A stretch of DNA of 64,000 nt from Cherax quadricarinatus (Eukaryota > Arthropoda > Malacostraca > Decapoda > Parastacidae). How positions within the stretch are numbered: position 1 is the first letter of the stretch; each line of letters begins with the position of its first letter. Below the pieces are notes generated by a model. That model made no database searches. It was given only the letters and a program-made list of their open reading frames with translations, and had not been told where the DNA came from. Both the position numbers and the translations under genes were made by a program. This document shows, piece after piece, positions 55,188 to 64,000 of the stretch. The stretch covers positions 27,118,043 to 27,182,042 of the forward strand of contig NC_091307.1 in NCBI RefSeq assembly GCF_038502225.1, written 5' to 3'.

Positions 55188-57290
55188 CCCTTTCAGGGTC
55201 AAAACCCCTAATCTCAAACTTGCTCTCAGGGTCGAAAAATTAGAAATTAAAAAAATTCTTATGAAATAATAGAATTTTTTTCCGAAGCTAATGAAATCAA
55301 AGTATGAAATCTGATGGAAAATTTACAGAATTACGTTCTCGCAAATTTAGCGATCTCAGTGATATTTACGCATCAGCGATTTTGCCCACTTTGCGCCCTA
55401 TTTTTTTGCCAACTGCATTGCTCCAGTCAACCAAACTCACTGCTATTTTGCTAGTATTCCTTCTATTCTATCAACTGAGTACAAGAAACCACCCATTTAC
55501 CTATTTCAACTATCCAATAAAGTGATCAGAAAATGGCAGTTTGGCCAATTTCACACAAAATTCAAAAAGTGCCAGAATAAACAATGTAGACATTCCTGGC
55601 ACTAAAAAATATTTCCTCTATTCCTTAGTCATGTCTCCAGGCCCCTCTTATATTATGCTTGCTTTCCATTTTGAATTTTTATTCACACAAAAACTGAAGA
55701 TTTACTGTTATGTAGACTACAGCATTATTATAATAATTATATAAATAATGTCAGTGCATTCCTAAATGCGTATTAGGCTAGCCAGCTGGATACAGATTGG
55801 ACAAATGGCGTCATTTGTATACCCTGGAATAATGGCAGAAATCAAACATTTATGATACTTTGAGCTCAATTTCAAGGTACTTTCAGTCAAGAAACCAATC
55901 AAAATCATCTTCATTTCTGTTATTTTTCTTCCATTCTATCAAATGAGACCAAGAAACCAAGAACACAACCATAAAAACCATATGAAAATACACCACAAAG
56001 TCACTGTTTTAACCCTTTTGGAGTTTCGGCCGTACTAGTACGGCTTACGCGCCAGGGTTTTTTATGTACTAGTACACAAATTCTAGCGCTCTCAAATCTA
56101 GCAAGAGAAAGCTGGAAGGCCTACATATGAAAGAATGGGTCTATGTGGTCAGTGTGCGCAGTATAAAAAAACATCCTGCAGCACACAGTGCGTAATGAGA
56201 AAAAAAAAACTTTGACCGTGTTTTTGGTTTAAAACAGCGACTTTGCACTGTATTTTCATATGGTATTTATGGTTGTATTCTAGTTTTCCTGGTCTTATTT
56301 TGTAGAATGGAAGACATATTACAGAAACTGAGATGATTCTGATTGGTTTCACAATGAAAAGTACCTTGAAATTGAGCTCGAAGTAGCACAAATGTTTGAT
56401 TTTTGCCAAAGTTCAAAAATAAATAAGTCATGCCACGCGTCCAATACTGGTGAATCTAATATTCTTTCACAAGTGTGCTGGTATTATTTATACAATTTCT
56501 ACACTAATACAGTAGTCTGCATAACAGTAAATCTTCTATTTTTTGTGAGAATAATAATTCAAAGTGGAAAGCAAAAGAAATGTAAGAGGGGCGTGGGGAT
56601 GTGACTAATGAACAGAGGAAATGTTATTTTAGTGCCAAGAATGTCTTTCTTGTTTATTCTGGACCCTATTTGGAAATTGGCATCTTTTGAAATTTGTGTG
56701 AAATTGGCAAAATTGCTAAATTATGACCACTTTATTGGATAGTTGAAATTGGTAAATGGGTGATTTCTTGTACTCATTCAATAGAAAAAACAAAGTTCTA
56801 GCGAAATAGTTATGATTTTTGTCGACTGTTACACTGGAATTGGCTGAAAATTGGGCTCAAAGTGGGCAAAATCGCCAATGTGTAAACATCGTCGAGACTG
56901 CTAACTTCGCGAGAGCATAATTCCGTAAGTTTTCCATCAAATTTCATACTTTTGGTGTCATTATGATCGGGAAAAAGATTCTCTATCTTTTCATAACAAA
57001 AAATAATTTTTTTTTTAAATTTTGGTGACCCTGAGAACAAGTCTCGGAGAGGGCCTGGCGACCCTCAAAGGGTTAAACCAAAAACACGGTTGCAGTTTTT
57101 TCTCATAATGCACTGTGTGCTGCAAGATTTTGTTTACATGGTGCACACTTACCACATAGACCCATTCTATCATATCTAGGCCCAAATTTACTGTTCACAG
57201 CTTATCTGAGTGAGCTGAGCTCATGGCATAGTACTACGGGACTGACAATGGCTTCAAAGCCATTGAACAACAGGACTGACACTGAAAAGA
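55188..57290 (+). mobile_element. TTAA-type MITE (outer copy), split by a second copy
   Basis: Left end ccctttcagggtcaaaaccc after TTAA at 55184-55187. Degraded right end gactgacactgaaaaga before TTAA at 57291-57294. The inner element at 56013-57072 interrupts it. Removing it restores gttttaaaccaaaaac, matching gttttaatcgaaaatc in the copy at 42213. Confidence 0.88.
56013..57072 (-). mobile_element. TTAA-type MITE (inner copy), 1060 bp
   Basis: cccttttggagtttcggccg after TTAA at 56009-56012, and gaccctcaaaggg before TTAA at 57073-57076. It is inserted in the opposite orientation into a member of its own family. Next to the left end is a small palindrome, ggccgtactagtacggc. Confidence 0.9.
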
Positions 57291-57639
57291 TTAAATAAAA
57301 GCACTATTTATCCCTATATTTCCAGTGTCATAAATAAACATCCTGGCATCATGATTAAAAAACTTCCATAATTCTTCAATCGTCAAAGTAAAAATGTCCC
57401 AGAAGATCGCTTCTTCATCAACTGTCTACTGTATCAACTTCCTTCTTCTAGCCCACATGTAGCTAACCAAAGAATTCTTCTTTTAACCATACCTTTGCAA
57501 AAATAAATCTGGTACTAATAAATCTGATAGAATTTTGTATAAATTATAACTTGAGATATGCAAAATGTTGAAGTTTTACTGGAATATTTATATCATAATC
57601 ATAAAGGAAACTACAATTACTGTAGCTATTACCTATTCA

Positions 57640-57790
57640 CGGGGAAGTGCTCAACCACCAGGGATCATACAACACCTAGGGAATGGGAAGCAATCAAATT
57701 TGATTCAAGGAAGGGAAAGGTAGCTCCAATTCCTTGGATCAAGAGCCCTTTACTACCCTTGAACAAAGTGAAAGTACAAAATTTGGTTGA
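57640..57790 (+). repeat. Dispersed SINE-like repeat
   Basis: Motifs ggatcatacaacacctaggg, atgggaagcaatcaaatttg and ccttggatcaagagcccttt, shared with 7895-8110 and, inverted, 19070-19295. Confidence 0.6.
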
Positions 57791-58322
57791 AAAGAAGATT
57801 ATAGAAGTTGAGAAAGAAACCATGAAATTAAATTATATGTATAAAAAATACAAAAAAGTTAATTTAGTAGCATGACTATGGTAGGAATTATTAAACGTAA
57901 AAAGAAGAAAAACTTAATAGTTTTCTTTTTTGTTTTGGGTCACCCTGCCTTGGTGTGAGATGGTCACGAGTAATGATAAAGGGAGAACATGGAGAACTAC
58001 ATAGTGAAATAATATGACCAAAAATATAGTAGAACATTATTAATACATTCATGAAGGGATCATATAGTGCCTGGGAAAATGGGAGACAATTAGATTCAAA
58101 CAAAGGAGAGGAAGGTCAGGTTAAATTCCAAAACTTTATAACAACACTTTAATTATGAAGTCACAAAATGAAGGTAAAATATCACGTAATGTTAATCTTT
58201 AGCAAAATATTGTCTACAGTCAAAGTTTACTCCTATTTGGCCTTTCTCTTAAAAACTGTGCTGGCAGTGTTATATAACCATAACATATAATAATGTGGTT
58301 ATTCTATACAGGTATTACAAAC

Positions 58323-58540
58323 CTTAACGTATCCATTAATTTAAGTTTAGCTTCTTTATCAGGAGTCTTATCCACATAGTCACAGCACTTCTGAACCATC
58401 TTGGTGACAGCCATCTTGATCTGAGAACGCTTCTTAGTGAGTGTAACTACAGTTTCATTCAACAGATTCCATTCTCCAGCTTCAAAACAGATTTCCACAA
58501 CAGCAACAAGAACCCTGCTGGTAGAATGCGCATCAGCACC
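58323..58540 (-). CDS. PSMD12: PSMD12/Rpn5, coding exon 2
   Basis: Residues 76-147 plus two bases of Arg148: GADAHSTSRVLVAVVEICFE, AGEWNLLNETVVTLTKKRSQ, IKMAVTKMVQKCCDYVDKTP and DKEAKLKLMDTL. Human aligns as [24 protein letters not shown] and KRSQLKQAVAKMVQQCC. Acceptor ttcctgcag, donor ttaag/gtttgt. Confidence 0.97.
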
Positions 58541-58602
58541 CTGCAGGAAAATATTGAAAAAGTAAGTTTTTTACAAGTGTAACTAAGGTAAGTAATGTGA
58601 CT

Positions 58603-59080
58603 CCTAAGTAGTAGGTTGGTAGACGGCAACCGCCTAGGGAGGTACTACTGTCCTGCCAAGTGAGTGTAAAACGAAAACCTGTAATTGTTTTACATGATGG
58701 TAGGATTGCTGCTGTCTTTTTTTTTGTCTCATAAACATGCAAGGTTTCAAGTACATCTTGCTACTTCTACTTACACTCAGGTCACACTGCACAAGCATAC
58801 ACAAGCATATACATGTATATACACTTCTCTCTGGGTTTTCTTCTATTTCCTTATGTTTTCTTGTTCTTGTTTATTTCCTCTTATCTCCATGGAGAAGTGG
58901 AACAGAATTCTTCCTCTGTAAGCCATGCATGTCATAAGAGGTTATTAAAATGCTGGGAGCAAGAGGCTAGTAACCCCTTCTCCTGTATAAATTACTAAAT
59001 TTAAAGGGACTTTCGTTTTTCTTTTTAGGTCACCCTGCCTCGGTGGGATATGGCTGGTTTGTTGAAAAAAAAAAAAAAAA
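58603..59080 (+). mobile_element. Short non-autonomous LINE derivative: 5' UTR joined to 3' terminus
   Basis: 478 bp flanked by gtaatgtgact at 58592-58602 and 59081-59091. It begins agtagtaggttggtagacgg (the 5' end of the full LINEs) and follows the LINE 5' UTR for about 400 bp to ggctagtaaccccttctcct. Then, after taaatttaaagggactttcg, it jumps to the LINE terminus ggtcaccctgcctcggtggg with poly-A. It has no coding sequence. It would rely on LINE protein supplied in trans. Confidence 0.93.
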
Positions 59081-59582
59081 GTAATGTGACTACTGTATAT
59101 GCATTTTTAGGACTAGATCAAGTGCTCACTAAATATATATCCGTGTAAGCATGTTAGAAAGCATTAACCCTTGACTGTCGCGGCCGTATATATACGTCTT
59201 ACGAGGTACCGTGTTTGACGTACATATACAGGTCTCCCTCAACATTCACGTTTTCAGCTTTCGCGGGCTTCACACATTCGCGAATTCCCAACCGCCAAAT
59301 TCCCAGCCACCAAATTCCAAGCCGCCAAATTATATTCAAGTTTCCCCCCGTCCCTACTACCCTTCCACCGACCCCAGCAACTGGCAGCCAGCTCCCACCA
59401 CTCAGTGTGGTGAGTGTTTTGTTTGTTCATTATTTGCTATTAAACTACAGTATAAATAATGTAAACCCATTCATGACTGCATATTGGAATGGCTATTCGG
59501 ACAGGTATTAGACGGTGACATCATGTGTTTACTCTTGAACACAGCAAAGAATCAAACATTTCTGCTACTGCTAATAATAAGA

Positions 59583-59588
<6 letters not shown>

Positions 59589-59626
<38 letters not shown>
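59589..59626. repeat. (AAT)n microsatellite
   Basis: Left-arm counterpart of the (ATT)n tract at 60712-60780. Confidence 0.97.
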
Positions 59627-59628
<2 letters not shown>

Positions 59629-59794
59629 CGATATAATTGAAGAAGGAAGTTGTACAAAAATACGAGGGAGTGGTCGACACATCGTCAGTGTGGCTTTGTT
59701 TATGCTGGAGTGAACATTAGTCTCCCTGCTCTTCCAAACATTTCACAATAATTCATTGTGTTTGGTGCTTGTAGATTGAGTGCGACTGGAGTGG

Positions 59795-60500
59795 TAGAGG
59801 CAGTGGTTGAGGCAGCTGTTGAGGCAGCTGTTGAGGCAGCTGTTGAGGCAGCTGTTGAGGCAGTGGTTGAGGCAGCGATTGAGGCAGTGGGTGAGGCAGC
59901 TGTTGAGGCTGCTGTTGAGGCAGCGATTGAGGCAGTGGGTGAGGCAGCTGTTGAGGCAGCGATTGAGGCAGTGGGTGAGGCAGCTGTTGAGGCAGCGATT
60001 GAGGCAGTGGTTGAGGCAGCTGTTGAGGCAGCGATTGAGGCAGTGGGTGAGGCAGCTGTTGAGGCAGCGATTGAGGCAGTGGGTGAGGCAGCTGTTGAGG
60101 CAGCGATTGAGACAGTGGGTGAGGCAGCTGTTGAGGCAGCGATTGAGGCAGTGGGTGAGGCAGCTGTTGAGGCAGCAATTGAGGCAGTGGTTGAGGCAGC
60201 TGTTGAGGCAGCGATTGAGGCAGTGGGTGAGGCAGCTGTTGAGGCAGCTGTTGAGGCAGCTGTTGAGGCAGCGATTGAGGCAGTGGGTGAGGCAGCTGTT
60301 GAGGCAGCGATTGAGGCAGTGGGTGAGGCAGCTGTTGAGGCAGCGATTGAGGCAGTGGGTGAGGCAGCTGTTGAGGCAGCGATTGAGGCAGTGGTTGAGG
60401 CAGCTGTTGAGGCAGCGATTGAGGCAGTGGGTGAGGCAGCTGTTGAGGCAGCGATTGAGGCAGTGGGTGAGGCAGCTGTTGAGGCAGCGATTGAGGCAGT
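59795..60500. repeat. GAGGCAG minisatellite, 12-bp subunit
   Basis: Tandem 12-bp units gaggcagctgtt, gaggcagcgatt, gaggcagtgggt and gaggcagtggtt, mostly arranged as 36-bp triplets (gctgtt-gcgatt-gtgggt). Because 12 is a multiple of 3, frames stay open on both strands for about 260 codons; the predicted peptides are low-complexity and not credible genes. Confidence 0.97.
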
Positions 60501-60580
60501 GGTATTTAATAACATACATGTTATTAATAATATGTACTATTATTATTTATAACATATATGTTATTAAATACCACTGCCTC
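60501..60580. repeat. AT-rich palindrome at the array edge
   Basis: ggtatttaataacatacatg is mirrored by the reverse complement ending gttattaaatacc at about 60560-60573, forming an inverted repeat around tattaataatatg. A second copy of gtggtatttaataacataca lies at 61061-61080. Confidence 0.85.
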
Positions 60581-60711
60581 AACCCCTGAATTATCATGAA
60601 ATGTTTGGAAGAGCAGGGAGACTAACGCTCACTCCAGCATAAACAAAGCCACACTGACGATGTGTCAACCACTCCCTCGTATTTTTGTACAATTTCCTTC
60701 ATCAATTATAT

Positions 60712-60712
60712 T

Positions 60713-60780
<68 letters not shown>
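60712..60780. repeat. (ATT)n microsatellite
   Basis: About 23 att units in the right arm of the palindromic element. Confidence 0.98.
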
Positions 60781-60782
<2 letters not shown>

Positions 60783-62389
60783 TCTTATTATTAGCAGTAG
60801 CAGAAATGTTTGATTCTTTGCTGTGTTCAAGAGTAAACACATGATGTCGCCGTCTAATACCTGTCCGAATAGCCATTGCAATATGCAGTCATGAATGGGT
60901 TTACATTATTTATACTGTAGTTTAATAGCAAATAATGAACAAACAAAACACTCACCACACTGAGTGGTGGGAGGGATGGCTGCCAGTTGTGGGGGTCGGA
61001 GGGAGGGTAGTAGGGACTCGCAGTGGTTGGGGAAGTGGTGGAGGCAGTGGTGGAGTCTGTGGTATTTAATAACATACATGTTATTAAAGCATAACATGTA
61101 TATATTTAGTACAATTTACGACGTTTTCATGTATTTTATGATTGTTCATGGTTCAACAAGTTAAGGAAGCAGTATTGTATTATATTCCCCTACAATATAT
61201 TGGGGGCACCAAACATTCACGGTTTTTCAACATTCGTGAGGCTCTTGATCCCCTAACCCTCGCGAATGTTGAGGGAGACCTGTACTCATAAATTCTAGAG
61301 GCTTCAAATCAAGTAGGAGAAAGCTGGTAGGCCCACATGTGAGAGAATGGGTCTGTGTGGCCAGTGTGCACCATATAAAAAAAATCCTGGAGCACGCAGT
61401 GCATAATGAGAAAAAAAAAACTCCGACCATTTTTTTTAATTAAAATGCCGTTTTTGTGGTCTATTTTCGTATAGTATTTATGGTTGTATTCTCATTTTCT
61501 TGGTCTCATTTGATAGAATGGAAAACATATTATAGAAGTAGAGGTGATTTTGATTGATTTTACTATAAAAAGAACCTGGAAATGGAGCTCAAAGTAGGGA
61601 AAATGTTTGATTTTTGCCAATGTTCAAAAGTAAACAAATGATGTCATTGTCCAATAAACGTCTAACTAGCCATTCTAATATGCAGTCATGAATGGGTTGA
61701 TGTTATTTATACAATTATTACAGTATTGCAGTAGTCTGCATAATAGTAAGTCTTCTATTTTTTGTTTGAATAAAAATTCAAATAGAAAGCAAGAGCAATA
61801 TCAGAGGGGCCTGGAGACGTGACTGATGAACAAAGAAAATGTTATTTTAGAGTCAGGAATGTCTGCATTGTTCATTCTGGACCTTATTTTGAAATTGTCA
61901 TATTTTTTAATTTTCGTGAAATTGGCCAAATTGCAAATTTCTGACCTCATTATTGGGTAGTTGAAATCGGTAAATGGGCAGTTTCTTGTACTCAATCGAT
62001 AGAAAAAAATGGAGTTCTAAAGAAATAGCTATGCGTTTGGTAGACTGGAACAATGGAATTAGCCGAAAATAGGGCTCAAAGTGGGCGAAATTGCCGATTT
62101 GTAAATATCGCCGAGGTTGCTAACTTCGTGAGAGCACAATTCCGTCAGCTTTCCATCAAATTTAGCTTTTTTGGTGTCATTACAATCGGGAAAAGATTCT
62201 CTATCATTCCATAAGAAAAAATAATTTTTTTTTTTAAATTTTGCGACACCAGGAGACACCTCAGGATTGGGGGTTGTGACAGTCAAAGGGTTAAGACACA
62301 TCTGAAAGTGAAAAAAAAAAAAAAGTAATGTTTCACTCTACAGTGATTTTCACTTTACAGCAGTAGCCCAGAAACTAACCTGCTGAATA

Positions 62390-63136
62390 AGTGGGTGGCC
62401 TTCTTGTATAAGGATTATTAGCAATTTCGCTAGTATGTCTTCCGTTCTATCGACTGAGTACAAGTAACCACCTGTTCAACTATCAAAACTCTTAGGCACT
62501 AAAACACCATTTCCTCTATGCAATTTTCATATCTCCAAGGCTCTTCTATATTACACTTACCTTATTTTTTTAATAAATCACACAAAAATTAATGATATAC
62601 CCTATTTCTTGGTTAATAAAATTCAACCAGGAATGATTTTTCAAGGTTTATGGCATCCCAATAATTGAATCAGACCCAGTAAAACCCATAAAACAGATAT
62701 GGAGGGGATGGGGGAGGGAAAGTTTTACCCATCCTCAGGAATAGTATTGGCAAAAATCGAATACGTATTTCTGTTTTGGGCCGATTTCAAGCTAATTCTA
62801 GTCTTGGAATCAACTAAAATCTTCTCTATTTCAGAAGAATGTCTTCCATTCTATCAAACGATACCAAGAGTCAATAAAACCATAAAATCCATCCTAGAAA
62901 ACCCATCAAAATCGCTATTTTAAGCCAAACAAGGTCAGTGTTTTGTTTTCTCATCATGCACCACGTGAAGCAAGATCTTTTTTAAATTGTGTTCACACTC
63001 ACCACAGACCCATTCTCTTGTATCTAGGCTAAAAGTTACTACTCACAGCTTATCTGTGAGGTGAACTCATGACATACATCTACAAAACGAACCCTGGCAT
63101 CAATAATATAGTTCTATGTGGCAGATGGTCAAAGAG
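62390..63136 (+). mobile_element. Decayed TTAA-type MITE
   Basis: Interior motifs tatgtcttccgttctatcga and acccattctcttgtatctag are shared with the family. The right end gatggtcaaaga meets TTAA at 63137-63140. The left end is not visible. Confidence 0.65.
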
Positions 63137-63543
63137 TTAATGTCTTAGTCTGCCCATCTGACTCCACAGCCTCGAATTAGTAACATCAATGAAAGTAATG
63201 GTTTTATAAAAAGAATGAGTGCATGACATGGAATGGAGGCCCTCTGGGGCAACAGAAGCAGATATAACCTTGCTCTCACAGTAAGATGGACTTGCCAATT
63301 ATTCATCAACACATCTAACATCAATTTAGGTAAATGAACATATATGCAATGTTCGCTCACCAGGAGATTAATCAAACCTCAAGCTACTGGTGAGCACAAT
63401 GTAGCCTAAATTAAATTATTGAATGTGGAATATTTTAACCTATGATACTCTTAAGTCAAACATCCCATTATTTTCTGATTACTAAAAGATATAATTCTAC
63501 CAATTTTTAATAGTAGAGAAGATGGATAACAATTAATACTAAC

Positions 63544-63773
63544 TGTTCTTGTCTGCTTCTCCAACACCATCAAGCTGTCCACTGCCTCTTGTACTCTACC
63601 ATCTTTTGCCATCTGTTGTGCAGCTGGTATTTTTTCATCACAAGTGGCTGAATAATCAACTTCCATTTTGACAAGTCTTCCACCTTCAGTAATTACGTTA
63701 CCCAAAGTAGCATCTTCAGTAGTTGCCTCTGTGGGCTTTTTATCTGCTGGTTTCTTGTCTGAAGACATGGTAG
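63544..63773 (-). CDS. PSMD12: PSMD12/Rpn5, coding exon 1 (start codon at 63768)
   Basis: PSMD12 (Rpn5) is a non-catalytic subunit of the 26S proteasome regulatory-particle lid, which positions the Rpn11 deubiquitinase over the unfoldase ring. This exon encodes residues 1-75: MSSDKKPADKKPTEATTEDA, then LVKMEVDYSATCDEKIPAAQ and LMVLEKQTRT. Human PSMD12 shares IVKMEVDYSAT and LEKQTRT. The eight exons sum to 1428 nt = 475 residues plus stop (human 456), with every junction in phase. The N-terminus before LVKMEVDYS is longer and Lys/Thr-rich. Five 5'-UTR bases (63769-63773) follow an acceptor-like ttcttatttcag, so an upstream non-coding exon beyond the window is likely. The donor is aca/gttagt. 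Confidence 0.95.
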
Positions 63774-63908
63774 CTGAAATAAGAAAGTTAATATATAACC
63801 TTAATGGGGATTTAGATACAAAATAAAGTCATCTTGATTTTCTTTTAAAGAGTGAAACTCCTCTTGATTTTTTTTCTAAGTAGGTCTTCGACAAAGACCT
63901 ACTATACT
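63774..63908 (-). other. Probable 5' UTR intron of PSMD12
   Basis: Pyrimidine-rich acceptor (minus strand ttcttatttcag) just upstream of the start-codon exon. The rest is AT-rich. The promoter must lie right of the window if this intron is real. Confidence 0.5.
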
Positions 63909-64000
63909 ATGACTGGTTCATGCCATGACTGGTTCATGCCATGACTGGTTCATGCCATGACTGGTTCATGCCATGACTGGTTCATGCCATGACTGGTTCA
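63909..64000. repeat. 16-bp tandem repeat running off the right edge
   Basis: At least 5.7 perfect copies of tgactggttcatgcca; total length unknown. Confidence 0.98.

Larger units (their letters stand above)
53145..58322 (-). other. PSMD12 intron 2, 5.2 kb
   Basis: Holds two LINE tails, a CT/TA-rich simple repeat, a nested pair of TTAA-type MITEs and SINE-like fragments (57640-57790, 58050-58132). 57300-57640 shows nothing recognised. Confidence 0.85.
59229..61282. mobile_element. Long palindromic (foldback) element with central minisatellite, TA target
   Basis: Terminal repeats caggtctccctcaacattca and, in reverse, caggtctccctcaacattcg; TA at 59227-59228 and 61283-61284. The two arms (about 59229-59770 and 60590-61282) are inverted copies of each other over several hundred bases, for example gtttggaagagcagggagac (60603) against its reverse near 59735. 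An (AAT)n tract sits in one arm and (ATT)n in the other. TA duplication suggests a Tc1/mariner-pogo-mobilised MITE. No transposase. Confidence 0.9.
59168..62290 (-). mobile_element. TTAA-type MITE carrying a palindromic TA-flanked insertion
   Basis: Ends cccttgactgtcgcggccgt and, in reverse, ccctttgactgtcacaaccc, with TTAA at 59164-59167 and 62291-62294. The MITE proper is about 59168-59228 plus 61283-62290. It belongs to the same subfamily as 56013-57072 (ggccgta...tacg palindrome near the end; shared interior aattctag...gagaaagctgg). Confidence 0.9.
58541..63543 (-). other. PSMD12 intron 1, 5.0 kb
   Basis: Contains the short LINE derivative, the large TTAA-type MITE with its palindromic insertion, and a further decayed MITE. 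63140-63540 shows no recognised element. Confidence 0.85.

Noticed and set aside
59700..60589. Several overlapping frames of about 260 codons on both strands
   Set aside because: Created by the 12-bp GAGGCAG array; low-complexity peptides such as EAAVEAAIEAVG in one frame and LRQLLRQ in another cannot be distinguished from repeat artefacts.

Overview
This window is animal nuclear DNA, most likely from a decapod crustacean such as a crayfish or lobster. The evidence is two conserved animal genes split by GT-AG introns, dense transposable elements, many mini- and microsatellites, and repeat families I associate with decapod genomes. The organism call is inference. The windows holds no bacterial or phage features (no operons, CRISPR arrays, rRNA or intact tRNA genes).

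Two host genes converge. On the + strand, 8971-13926 holds the last three exons of an Ih/HCN hyperpolarization-activated cyclic-nucleotide-gated channel, covering the cyclic-nucleotide-binding domain and the C-terminus; earlier exons lie left of the window or were not recognised. On the - strand, 63768 to 19579 holds the complete coding region of PSMD12/Rpn5, a 26S proteasome lid subunit. Its eight coding exons join in phase to 475 codons plus a stop over about 44 kb. The two genes end about 5.6 kb apart, tail to tail.

Region by region: 1-3930 is a 23-bp minisatellite (about 170 copies) running off the left edge. 4636-5400, 6205-6560 and 8400-8615 are further tandem arrays, with a tRNA-derived SINE at 6565-6857 and a (TA)n tract at 7317-7399. 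8971-13926 is the HCN tail, with LINE remnants in its last intron. 13927-19578 is intergenic and holds a 5'-truncated LINE. 19579-63768 is PSMD12, whose introns are filled with repeats. These include one near-full-length RTE-like LINE (23318-26991), a second one (41285-52255) broken by a TTAA-type MITE and by a complete LTR retrotransposon (43627-49824), a decayed relative of that LTR element (37457-41221), Tigger/pogo-like elements, about seven copies of a TTAA-flanked piggyBac-like MITE, and a long palindromic element with a minisatellite at its centre (59229-61282). A 16-bp tandem repeat runs off the right edge.

The most notable system is the pair of Ty3/gypsy-type retrotransposons whose integrase lies upstream of reverse transcriptase (gag-PR-INT-RT-RH). 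This is the Ty1/copia order, known for the Gmr1-like group. One copy has 426-bp LTRs and an exact 5-bp target duplication. Other items worth following are a short LINE derivative that keeps only the LINE's two ends, a small hairpin insertion with a 15-bp target duplication, a minisatellite grown inside a Tigger transposase reading frame, and a MITE family that inserts into itself.
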